A program made the position numbers and the translations under genes. Positions 24,201 through 31,224 of a stretch of DNA of 31,224 nt are shown one piece after another (positions within the stretch are counted from its first letter, which is position 1; each line of letters begins with the position of its first letter). Source of the DNA: Treponema sp. UBA1233 (GTDB lineage: Bacteria > Spirochaetota > Spirochaetia > Treponematales > Treponemataceae); NCBI GenBank assembly GCA_002309305.1, contig DBWR01000042.1, positions 1 through 31,224 on the forward strand. Reading direction: 5' to 3'. The notes beneath the pieces are model-generated. The model was not told the DNA's origin. It made no database searches and was given only the letters and a program-made list of their open reading frames with translations.

Positions 24201-27200
24201 ATACAGGAAAACTGTCACCGCCACAAATACGGCTGTGGACAGGTATAAGGACGGTCGGGCTGTACCCGGAACATCCTTCATGCAGGATGAAAAGAAGTTG
24301 TTCTCTCTTGGAAAGGTACAGGGTGGGGACATCATAATTGATCTGGAAAGCAAGAAGATAACAGCACCGAAAGATTTCAGGGAACAGGTAAAGCTCCTCC
24401 AATCTTCTTCTGAGGACAGATACGTGATTGACATAGGAAACGGCAGGTACACAGTCACTTATGCTTTCAGCAATAAAAAGACATACACGCAAACTGTCGA
24501 TGATGACGATATGGATTTGGATTATTATGAAGATGTGGAGATGACGGTTGATTATTCCCGTGATGCGTTCTATGACGTGAACAAAGGAGAGGTCAATTTC
24601 CTGATTCCTGAAACATCAGGCGACACCGGGCTTGTCTATTGTCAGTCTCCCCTTGAATTCCCGGACGGAAGATCTGCCTTCAATTCAAAATATGACTTTG
24701 AAACTGTGAACCTGGTTGACTCAAAGAAAGACCTGCTCTGCCTGTATACCAAAACGGAGGATGAAGAAAATAGCAGCCTTACCATACCGGTGACCGAATT
24801 CCTCTACGGCGGCATGTACGGATGGTACTACGGTATCTGGACGGGAAGCGAGGAGGAACATCAGTTTAATGAGGATAACCTGAACAGCATTTTCAGGGAA
24901 CAGGTTCAGGATGATTCATATAAGGATAAATCACTGTCGAAAAAAAAGATAAAGGAAAAAGGAAAATCGCAGGAAGACGAGGTCAGGACGAAAGTTGAGA
25001 ATGGTGAAATAGAATCCACTTATAAATTCAGCTGTACCCTTCCCAAAAAGAACGGTGACGGATCAAAGCTTGAGGGTGCGGTGTCAGAATATCTGGAGGA
25101 GACCGTATTTGATGACAACGGAGTCCTTGGCACAAAAAATGGTGAGAAGAAAACATCAAGTCCATATATAAGCCGCGGGATAATCAGATGCAACAGGCTT
25201 GGTGGAAACGCATACTTCAACATAGAGGGCATACCGGAGGCGGAGGGAACAGCAAGGAAGGCCCTTCAGAAAACCATAAACACAGGTGAGGACGTGACGT
25301 CAGGATTCCAGATTTCCGTACTGTCGGCAAGCCTGCCGACTACGACGACAGAAAACAACGGAAGCGCATGGACGGTACAGAGCCTTCAGGACGTGAATTC
25401 AGACAGGATACCTGATGTTCTTATAATCAAGGGTGTTGAATGTCAGGTTTATTTTGGAAGCATTGATTCCAAGGGAAACATAAGCTATCCGAAGGATCCT
25501 TCCCTAGTAACTGGGGACATTAAGAAACTGACCGAGAATTACAATACATCCAAATCAAGCGGATTCTCAATCAGTCCTGCCGGTGCAATCCAAACAATCT
25601 ATAAGCTTAGTGGAGGACAGAAGGGAATAAGCCTCACAAACGGAATCGGCGGATCAGAGTTCAGCGGTACAAACAGAACCACGGCAGCCATGCTGGACAT
25701 TAATGCCGATGGAATCACCGACCATGTATATTATGATGAAGATTCGGACTCTACCTTCGTCTATCTCGGCAAGGGAGGAGGATACGAAAATGCATTTGAA
25801 TACGGATGGGAGAACCTAAGCGAAGGTCATGTATCCGGAAAATCAGGGAACATAAGTTTCGGTAACGGCCTCCCCGTTGCAGGGAATGACAACAGTACCG
25901 GACAGGACATAACCGGCGGTGTTTCCATATCCGCTGATGTCGGCGGCAGCCTAAGCGTTAGTTCCAGCGTACAGGATTTTATGCTCATGGACATGAACGG
26001 AGATGGACTGGCTGATGCCGTGCGGATGGCAAAAGAACAGAATGATCCGGACAACATAATCTATGAGGTGTATTACAACACAGGCTCCAGGATTGAAACC
26101 GTCAATCCTTCCTGCATAAGGATCCCAAGATGGACTAACGGTGACGGCATGAACAACCTTGATGAAGGCATGGGAAGCCTTGCGGTGAACAACAGGGCCA
26201 TAAATTCCAACAACATCATTTATGGGAAAACCACAGTCAGGCTTGAGGACGAAGCAGACATTGAACTTAAGGATTACATGAAAGACATTGAAAATGACAT
26301 GGAAAGCCTTGACGGTAATGTTACGGCATCGGTCAGCATAAGCGGGAACCTGGGTGTTAATGCAAACGTCAAGATTCCTGTATGGGGATGTTTTTTCGTC
26401 AACATTACGGCAAACGCAGGCGGCGGACTCAACTCAGGAATGACCACAACATGTGCCACGGTAAAGATGATGGACCTGGACGGAGACGGCATGCCTGACC
26501 ATGTACTCGAAGCCGATGGAAAAATCTGGTGGAAGAAAAACTGCTCGGGAAAAATAGGGCTGTTAAACCGGATAAACCTCCCCCAGGGCGGCAACATTCA
26601 GATAGATTACTCGGAGAAATACGGAACACGAGACAACCCCAGCTTCAAGTACGTGATGTCAAGAGTCACCGTGAACGACGGTACGGACGGAACGGGAGAA
26701 CTTCCAAAACTTGAGCACGGGGAGCATTCAGTCACCACCCTCTATGAGTATGACGGCGGATACTATGACAGAAAGAGGAAGGAATTCTACGGCTTCAGGA
26801 CAGTAAGGACAACATTCGCAGACGGAACATATCAGGTCAATGAATACTTCAACCGTGAGTACTATTCCAAGGGAGTACCGGAGGAGACCAGAGCATATGC
26901 GCCAAAAGATGATCCAGACAAAGAGGGACCAATCCTTTCAAGGTCAAGGACGACATTATGTAAAGCCCCGCTGGCCCTGCCTGAAAAGGAAGAGTCTTGG
27001 ACATACGAGAAGGCAAGCGGTGGAGGCAATTTCATACACACTGCTGCTGAATATGCCTACGACTCAATGGGCAACTGTACGGATATTACACAGAGCTTTG
27101 ATGACGGAACAAAACTCAGTGCAAAAATCAGGTATGAAGACATAAATCCCAATTCCTACATAATGGGCCTGCCTGTCGACATAAAGGTGTACGGAACAGG

Positions 27201-30200
27201 CGGAAGCCAGCTGCTGCGCCACCGTGCAGGAAAGTATGACGGCAAGGGCCAGCTTGTGGAGCTGTACCAGTATTATGACTCAACAAGTTATACAACAAAC
27301 GAACTGGCTTATGACGGTTGGGGAAACATCAAGTCAGTCAAGGATGCCCGTGGGGCTACAATCTCCTATGAGTATGATGATGCAGAACACATGTTGCCCA
27401 TAAAAATCTCGCAGTATGGAAACGGTACAGATACCTATTCAGGTGCGGTAGAGTATTATATTGACACCCAGACAAAGAAGTCCGAAACCGACTGCAACGG
27501 AAACACCATGAAGTATGAGTACGACAGCTGGCAGAGGATCTCAGAAATCTTCACGGCCTATGACGGAGAAACTCCTGCGGTAAGCTATGAATATCATACC
27601 CCTGTTGAAGCCATAGACGGCAATAGGGAATTGTGGTATGCTGTAACAAACAACAAGGTCTCGTTTGATTCTTCTGACAGAAAAGTCATACAGACTGTAG
27701 TTCAGGTTGACGGAGTGGGACGTGCGGTGCGTACAGCTAAGACCGGATGTGTAGACGGAAAGGACGGCTGGAACGCAAGCGGAGCCGTGGAATACGACGC
27801 CAAGGGTAGGACCGTGAAGGAAGGAATGACGGAGTTCATCAAAGAAAAAGACTTGACTGCCTTACTCAATTCAAGTCCCAGGATGACGGATCTTTACACA
27901 ACGTATGTATACGATGAAAAGGACCGCCAGACAATGACGGTTCTCCCAGACGGTTCGGAACAGCATGCCGCATTTGAGATAAAGAACGGAAAAGCTGTCG
28001 CCAGCTCAACCGACTTTTACAGGGAAAATGAGCATTCTGTCACAGTGGACGGCAGGACGACGGTTTATGGAGCAGATCCTCTTAAATGCATTTCCGTACA
28101 GGAAACGGATTCACGCGGCAACATAGTCCGTGTGGCAAAGCTGGATCCAGACGGAAAACAGCTCACGGAAGTGACGTACACATACAGCGAGATGGGCGAG
28201 ATGCTTAATGCATTTGACGCAAAGGGACATCCCGTCACAGTTGAATATGACATGCTCGGACGCAGGACGGCACTCGAAAGCCCGGACAGTGGACGGCAGG
28301 AATTCTTCTATGACGAGAACTCCAACCTGGTAAGGGAAAACAACTCAGTCCTTCGTGAAAACAAAAAGCAGATTGAATATGTATACGATGGACTTAACAG
28401 GCTCAAAAAAATCATTTATCCAGACACGGATGATACCGTCTATGACTACGGAAGGGCAAGCGACAGGAACGGTGCCGCAGGAAAAATAAGGGCAATACGG
28501 GATGCCTCGGGAACCCTTGAATACGAATACGGAAAGCTCGGTGAGGTGACAAAGGAAACGAGGGTTCTTAACACGCATCTGAGCGGAAACAAGACCGAAA
28601 AGGCGGTGATGGAATACTGCTCAGACTATCTTGGACGCATGGAGTGGATAAAATATCCTGACGGCGAGACAGTTACCTACGGCTACGATAACGGCGGACA
28701 GGTCAGGAGCGTTACGGGACAATACCTGACCTCAACCATTCCATTCAATTATGTAACCAACATAAAGTATGATCAGTACGGACAGCGGACATACATTGAA
28801 TATGGCAACGGCACTTCAACGGAATACAAGTACGATCCTGCAAGAAGATGGCTGGATACGATTAAGACGAAGAGCGATACTGACAAGCCATTGCAGAACA
28901 TTACATATTCATTTGACAGTGTTGGAAACGTACTCGGCTACAAGAATGACTGCCTTGACTCAATCACCGGAAACTATAAGACAGAACAGAGTTACGCTTA
29001 TGATAACCTGCATCAGCTTATCAGTGCAACAGGTTATACGGAGCATAATCCGACAATTTCGCCAATAGCACCGGAATACATTTCAAGATATACACAGACC
29101 TTTGCATTTGATGCAGAAGGCCTGGGCAACATGATTTCCAAGGTGAGCTCGGAGACAGTAAGCCCGCAGATGACAATAGGAGACGACCTGAACTACAGCA
29201 TTGATTACATCTACGATACTGACAATTATTCCCACCGTCTTGTTAGTGCAGGCAGCCGCTATTACAAATACGATTCAAACGGAAACGTAATCTGCGAGCA
29301 GGAAGGAAAGTTTGACGGAGAGGAACCGGAAACCTACCACAAGATAAATAAGGAAGCGGAAAACGTTTACTCCACAGATTATGGATGGGGGCTGTTCAGG
29401 GATAAGTCAAGCAGCAGGCCTTCTTCATCCGACAAATACCGAAGGACTTACACTTGGAACGAAAGGAACCAGCTGATAAGTTCAGTTGATTCAAATTACA
29501 CCACAACATACGTCTACGGTCAGGACGGACAAAGAAGCAACAAGTATACATCGGGTTCCGAGACCCTGTACTTCAACAGCATGTGGATTATCAGGACGGA
29601 TCCCGGCTCACCAGGAGGTCAGGCGGTAAAGAACGTGTATCTCGGCGATACGAGGATTGTCACTAAATTCAAGCCGGTTACAGAAACGACAACAAACTGG
29701 GAAAGAAACAACCAGTTCTATTACCACAGTGATCACCTGGGTTCTGCTTCACTAATTACGGATTGTAACGGTGAAGAATACCAGCGTATAGAATACACGC
29801 CGTATGGTGAGACATGGGTGGAAAAGACTTCCAACAAAGGAAGCGAGTATCTCCCCTATAAGTTCACCGGAAAGGAAATGGACGAGGAAACAGGCCTGTA
29901 TTACTACGGTGCCCGATACCTGGACCCCAAATACAGCCGCTGGCTCAGTACTGATCCGGCATTGGGAGAGTATGTTCCGCTGGCTCCTGTGAATGATGAG
30001 GCAAAAAAACATAATCAAAATCTCCCGGGTATGGGTGGTATCTATAATTCGGTTAACGGGAACCTGTATCACTATGCGGGGAATAATCCGATTAGGTATA
30101 CTGATCCGGATGGAAGAAAAATATTTGATTCAAACTGGTGGAGACGTAATAGAGATGAATTAATTGGAATTGGCCTTGATTCTCTTGAAATTATAACTGG

Positions 30201-30687
30201 TATTGTTGGTTTAGAAGTGACTTTTGGTGTCAGTTCATTGATGGTTATACAAGGATCAGCCAACGCTGGTTGGAAAATTATAAAGATTATGGTTACAACA
30301 TATATAGCTGATGTTGATGGAGATGAAAAAGCTGATTATGTTGATAGTATTTTACCAGAATCTGCGATGGGTGCAGCATTTTATGGACTTGCTTATTTAG
30401 TAACGAAAATTGATGGTTCGAATTATAAAGATGAGCAATTTTGTGAAATGATGGGAAAAATTGGTGATTTGTTTGATATGGTTGTTGGTCTAGGCCTATC
30501 ATTTAAATTAGACAAGCAAATTTCAAATCTTATATCACAAGATGCCTCGATGTTAACAAATTTGCAAAAGGTTTTGAAATATAATAAAGAAAATGTAATA
30601 GCAACTATTGGAGAAGAAGGCTACCAACTCTTTTCTAGCCTGGTTCTTGTAGATAATTTAAATAATGATATAAATGACTATTATTAA
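21268..30687 (+). CDS. Giant SpvB/TcdB/Rhs polymorphic-toxin-like protein
   Basis: 3139 residues. ATG 21268 has AAGGAG (21256-21261) six bases upstream; ATG 21262 is possible. Residues 1-~38 are a Sec signal peptide ending ASLFA. In order: ZU5-like domain (~66-190); SpvB N-terminal segment (~226-276, GRRGMQPQVSVSYSSGGGNG); calcium-binding FG-GAP-type loops near 577, 671, 1375, 1477, 1575 and 1736 (DMDGDGLVDI, DLDGDGMPDHV); TcdB-middle-like region (~1771-1900); YD/RHS repeats (~1930-2745); RHS core (~2818-2902, YYHSDHLGSASL to YYYGARYLDPKYSRWLSTDP); junction NPIRYTDPDGR ending at 2950; a variable tail of 189 residues. RHS proteins form a shell that holds and releases the C-terminal toxin. The tail is AT-rich, Gly-rich and hydrophobic, with no nuclease or protease motif seen. 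It is the last large gene of the secretin operon. Confidence 0.93.
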   Translation: MYKGSVKTVETSGRSKFIAAVMLATYVLAASPASLFAASIADRHRYRKAATEVVERAEALITASDGGRIVLGDASIDIPEGALKEDTVISISRLARVEDTGESLYNAIPGSEGYRFLPAGTKFLKDVTITLPYSAELNSKPQSLEELYTYFYDTERKSWTKLERLEVDEESLKVRSLSNHFTDMINATLTLPESAGPVDVNLNSIKNLEAAKPDGHLIKFNAPNAGPMGDASFSFELGIPSGRRGMQPQVSVSYSSGGGNGIMGRGFDVNYGSAITTDTRNGLPRYDTHDTYMLDGVELEEKERSGDTVTYRPQKESSFSRIMRYGAGSENDWWEVTDKSGTKRIYAQNSSSCVGEGRRTFTWNITKVEDVHGNNVIYEYEKETKEGYVYPYAIWYTGHNGTKGNYCVKFHYDDDGGPARADVRTDARSGEIISCTRLLTGITTHYFGTKQAKGISRQNEKPEESIRSYTFKYKEGLAREKMLTDFTVSNNADEYYSYTFGYEVPKVDDAGNPIFFETPVLWQNGSYISLSGGKSHGGNVNASAGVGFGLEYIDARVTGGVSGSTSSSTGYTRQTLIDIDGDGRCESVAQFGNTLRICSQNEEGTGFEQEYKTVILPVSSFLMSEEKSSSNSYGWNVYGGIGTIYGVLSEGYVYSSVTQDGSNSLYTGFYDMDGDGLVDIVTDGGHYLHNDTKTGGEISFSPRDIIEYPLTYTINLGEKLAEYKKSYAQQRPFSAWVPLYDGIVTAKASSLDNGESKVKVVIGNKEETKSEGLEVGQGNAIYFIPDLGDSPTKEVLEKEMVWENTVEYTQAKAFGRKLEMPVFLPEGTLGKNKCPEELKKLYDTIKDVYGNIISYKLKVDYAEYLDAESADKLMEGGRFIPGVMNEEFFKGLKEHIKKNYSSLKGTEEEFYQRFADAYTYSVTDRLLHRSMDFDTGKKAEEFFNDYIKGYITAENIGQIKDCYKRNGMDADLSGEYPAYRKTVTATNTAVDRYKDGRAVPGTSFMQDEKKLFSLGKVQGGDIIIDLESKKITAPKDFREQVKLLQSSSEDRYVIDIGNGRYTVTYAFSNKKTYTQTVDDDDMDLDYYEDVEMTVDYSRDAFYDVNKGEVNFLIPETSGDTGLVYCQSPLEFPDGRSAFNSKYDFETVNLVDSKKDLLCLYTKTEDEENSSLTIPVTEFLYGGMYGWYYGIWTGSEEEHQFNEDNLNSIFREQVQDDSYKDKSLSKKKIKEKGKSQEDEVRTKVENGEIESTYKFSCTLPKKNGDGSKLEGAVSEYLEETVFDDNGVLGTKNGEKKTSSPYISRGIIRCNRLGGNAYFNIEGIPEAEGTARKALQKTINTGEDVTSGFQISVLSASLPTTTTENNGSAWTVQSLQDVNSDRIPDVLIIKGVECQVYFGSIDSKGNISYPKDPSLVTGDIKKLTENYNTSKSSGFSISPAGAIQTIYKLSGGQKGISLTNGIGGSEFSGTNRTTAAMLDINADGITDHVYYDEDSDSTFVYLGKGGGYENAFEYGWENLSEGHVSGKSGNISFGNGLPVAGNDNSTGQDITGGVSISADVGGSLSVSSSVQDFMLMDMNGDGLADAVRMAKEQNDPDNIIYEVYYNTGSRIETVNPSCIRIPRWTNGDGMNNLDEGMGSLAVNNRAINSNNIIYGKTTVRLEDEADIELKDYMKDIENDMESLDGNVTASVSISGNLGVNANVKIPVWGCFFVNITANAGGGLNSGMTTTCATVKMMDLDGDGMPDHVLEADGKIWWKKNCSGKIGLLNRINLPQGGNIQIDYSEKYGTRDNPSFKYVMSRVTVNDGTDGTGELPKLEHGEHSVTTLYEYDGGYYDRKRKEFYGFRTVRTTFADGTYQVNEYFNREYYSKGVPEETRAYAPKDDPDKEGPILSRSRTTLCKAPLALPEKEESWTYEKASGGGNFIHTAAEYAYDSMGNCTDITQSFDDGTKLSAKIRYEDINPNSYIMGLPVDIKVYGTGGSQLLRHRAGKYDGKGQLVELYQYYDSTSYTTNELAYDGWGNIKSVKDARGATISYEYDDAEHMLPIKISQYGNGTDTYSGAVEYYIDTQTKKSETDCNGNTMKYEYDSWQRISEIFTAYDGETPAVSYEYHTPVEAIDGNRELWYAVTNNKVSFDSSDRKVIQTVVQVDGVGRAVRTAKTGCVDGKDGWNASGAVEYDAKGRTVKEGMTEFIKEKDLTALLNSSPRMTDLYTTYVYDEKDRQTMTVLPDGSEQHAAFEIKNGKAVASSTDFYRENEHSVTVDGRTTVYGADPLKCISVQETDSRGNIVRVAKLDPDGKQLTEVTYTYSEMGEMLNAFDAKGHPVTVEYDMLGRRTALESPDSGRQEFFYDENSNLVRENNSVLRENKKQIEYVYDGLNRLKKIIYPDTDDTVYDYGRASDRNGAAGKIRAIRDASGTLEYEYGKLGEVTKETRVLNTHLSGNKTEKAVMEYCSDYLGRMEWIKYPDGETVTYGYDNGGQVRSVTGQYLTSTIPFNYVTNIKYDQYGQRTYIEYGNGTSTEYKYDPARRWLDTIKTKSDTDKPLQNITYSFDSVGNVLGYKNDCLDSITGNYKTEQSYAYDNLHQLISATGYTEHNPTISPIAPEYISRYTQTFAFDAEGLGNMISKVSSETVSPQMTIGDDLNYSIDYIYDTDNYSHRLVSAGSRYYKYDSNGNVICEQEGKFDGEEPETYHKINKEAENVYSTDYGWGLFRDKSSSRPSSSDKYRRTYTWNERNQLISSVDSNYTTTYVYGQDGQRSNKYTSGSETLYFNSMWIIRTDPGSPGGQAVKNVYLGDTRIVTKFKPVTETTTNWERNNQFYYHSDHLGSASLITDCNGEEYQRIEYTPYGETWVEKTSNKGSEYLPYKFTGKEMDEETGLYYYGARYLDPKYSRWLSTDPALGEYVPLAPVNDEAKKHNQNLPGMGGIYNSVNGNLYHYAGNNPIRYTDPDGRKIFDSNWWRRNRDELIGIGLDSLEIITGIVGLEVTFGVSSLMVIQGSANAGWKIIKIMVTTYIADVDGDEKADYVDSILPESAMGAAFYGLAYLVTKIDGSNYKDEQFCEMMGKIGDLFDMVVGLGLSFKLDKQISNLISQDASMLTNLQKVLKYNKENVIATIGEEGYQLFSSLVLVDNLNNDINDYY
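29906..29940 (+). repeat. RHS-core segment repeated at 31190-31224
   Basis: These 35 bases encode the end of YYGARYLDPKYSR. They recur at 31190-31224 with two mismatches, in the same reading frame relative to the repeat. The segment lies ~180 bases before the DPDGR junction, so a crossover here would swap the whole variable tail. Confidence 0.85.
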
Positions 30688-30709
30688 AATTATTAAGGAG
30701 ATATATTAT

Positions 30710-30895
30710 ATGAGAAAAATATTTACTTTAGTGTTTTTTCTTGTTTTTGATATTATCATCATATATATAGTTTTTTTTAATCTTATCGAACTTTTTAAAC
30801 TTATGTCAAAAAAGAATTTGCTAGAACTACTTTATTCAATTTTTGGTTTAATTATTTTCTTAAGAGCTCAATTGGTTTTTTTTAATAAAAAATGA
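30710..30895 (+). CDS. Small membrane protein, candidate immunity protein
   Basis: 61 residues from ATG 30710, with AAGGAG at 30695-30700. An earlier in-frame start would overlap the end of the Rhs gene and lacks a ribosome site. Two hydrophobic helices (~3-29 and ~38-56) are separated by a short polar stretch (KLMSKKNLLE). The gene starts 22 bases after the Rhs stop and is as AT-rich as the Rhs tail. In Rhs and CDI systems the gene in this place normally encodes immunity to the C-terminal toxin. A membrane immunity protein would suit a membrane-acting tail, and the Rhs tail is hydrophobic. The protein itself has no recognised family. Confidence 0.65.
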   Translation: MRKIFTLVFFLVFDIIIIYIVFFNLIELFKLMSKKNLLELLYSIFGLIIFLRAQLVFFNKK

Positions 30896-30984
30896 CTTTT
30901 TTGTGGGAATAAAAGTGTCAAAATCATTGTAAGTAATAAAAAAAAATTTATGAAAATTTTATAGAAGAGGAAAAAAAGCTTAAA

Positions 30985-31224
30985 ATGTTGAATGATATAC
31001 AAATATTAAAAAATAAAAATCTTATCACAGTGTCTGTAATATCGGCAAACCAGGATGAATCTGTTTCTATATCCAACTTGTTTATTTTTCTCCTCCACTA
31101 TTTGTTCTTGTTTACAGATAATGAAAAAATCAAAAGATCATGCAATTTAAAAACAAACCATTTCCTTGTTTCTCAAGGAAATGGAGAGAACGGTGCACGA
31201 TACCTGGACCCCAAGTACAGCCGC
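30985..31224 (+). CDS. Partial: probable orphan Rhs C-terminal cassette (runs off window)
   Basis: An open frame of 80 codons from ATG 30985 to the window edge, ending with NGARYLDPKYSR, which is RHS-core sequence in the correct frame. The preceding ~68 residues are AT-rich and include one hydrophobic stretch (NLFIFLLHYLFLF). They do not resemble RHS repeats, and the ATG has only a weak, distant AGAGG. The RHS part is certain to resemble 29906-29940. Whether the upstream part is translated is doubtful, as it could be a decayed immunity gene. Orphan cassettes downstream of Rhs genes normally begin with a core fragment and then a different toxin tip. The region 30896-30984 holds nothing else that I can identify. 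Confidence 0.5.
   Translation, partial: MLNDIQILKNKNLITVSVISANQDESVSISNLFIFLLHYLFLFTDNEKIKRSCNLKTNHFLVSQGNGENGARYLDPKYSR
31160..31182. repeat. Perfect 9-bp inverted repeat beside the orphan RHS fragment
   Basis: ATTTCCTTG (31160-31168) and CAAGGAAAT (31174-31182) around TTTCT, ending seven bases before the RHS-core homology starts. No T tract follows on the plus strand, so it is not a standard terminator in that direction. Confidence 0.6.

Noticed and set aside
1..31224. CRISPR arrays, tRNA or rRNA genes, transposases
   Set aside because: No regularly spaced direct repeats, no cloverleaf with CCA-type acceptor and no transposase or integrase motifs were seen on either strand.

Overview
The window looks like a chromosome segment of a Treponema-like spirochete. 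I infer this from loose spirochetal lipoboxes, an outer-membrane protein ending in an aromatic residue, many short Sec-secreted proteins with YARHG, SH3 and related tails, and dispersed palindromic repeats. The taxonomic call rests on recognition of gene families, not on a search.

Region 1 (1-6112) is ordinary chromosome: a minus-strand outer-membrane/periplasmic protein, a divergently transcribed NADP-type glutamate dehydrogenase (gdhA), a YafQ-type toxin-antitoxin pair, and coaBC overlapping a P1 (DmpA-type) peptidase gene. A two-hairpin dispersed repeat occurs at 1-70 and 3082-3142, with a half copy at 6119-6144.

Region 2 (6113-14011) is a repeat-rich accessory array. It starts with the 3' end of a SulP-type transporter gene cut by a ~165 bp leader/promoter block, which recurs at 8679. 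The block precedes two genes for secreted proteins. The array holds an SH3-domain protein, an MNT-HEPN pair, two closely related YARHG proteins, two proteins sharing a WPxHADG tail, and a diverged YARHG protein. Three copies of a ~100-nt element follow the stop codons of three genes. They can be folded into the same multi-helix structure with compensatory base changes in three helices.

Region 3 (14012-15968, minus strand) holds a lipoprotein with its own promoter and terminator, and a two-gene unit: an unrecognised soluble protein and a six-pass membrane protein with a LuxR-like helix-turn-helix tail.

Region 4 (16109-30895) runs divergently from that regulator. It is a tight eight-gene run: a secretin-like protein, a lipoprotein, a membrane-anchored coiled-coil protein, an exported outer-membrane-type protein, two more lipoproteins, a 3139-residue SpvB/TcdB/Rhs giant with a signal peptide, and a 61-residue membrane protein that is a candidate immunity protein. 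The Rhs tail after the DPDGR junction, and the small gene after it, are much more AT-rich than the rest. At the window's right edge 35 bases of the Rhs core reappear in frame, which suggests an orphan C-terminal toxin cassette continuing outside the window. My reading is that region 4 encodes a surface-exposed polymorphic-toxin system with its own secretin-based outer-membrane export or display components, and a membrane-bound regulator next door. This is inference and has not been tested.
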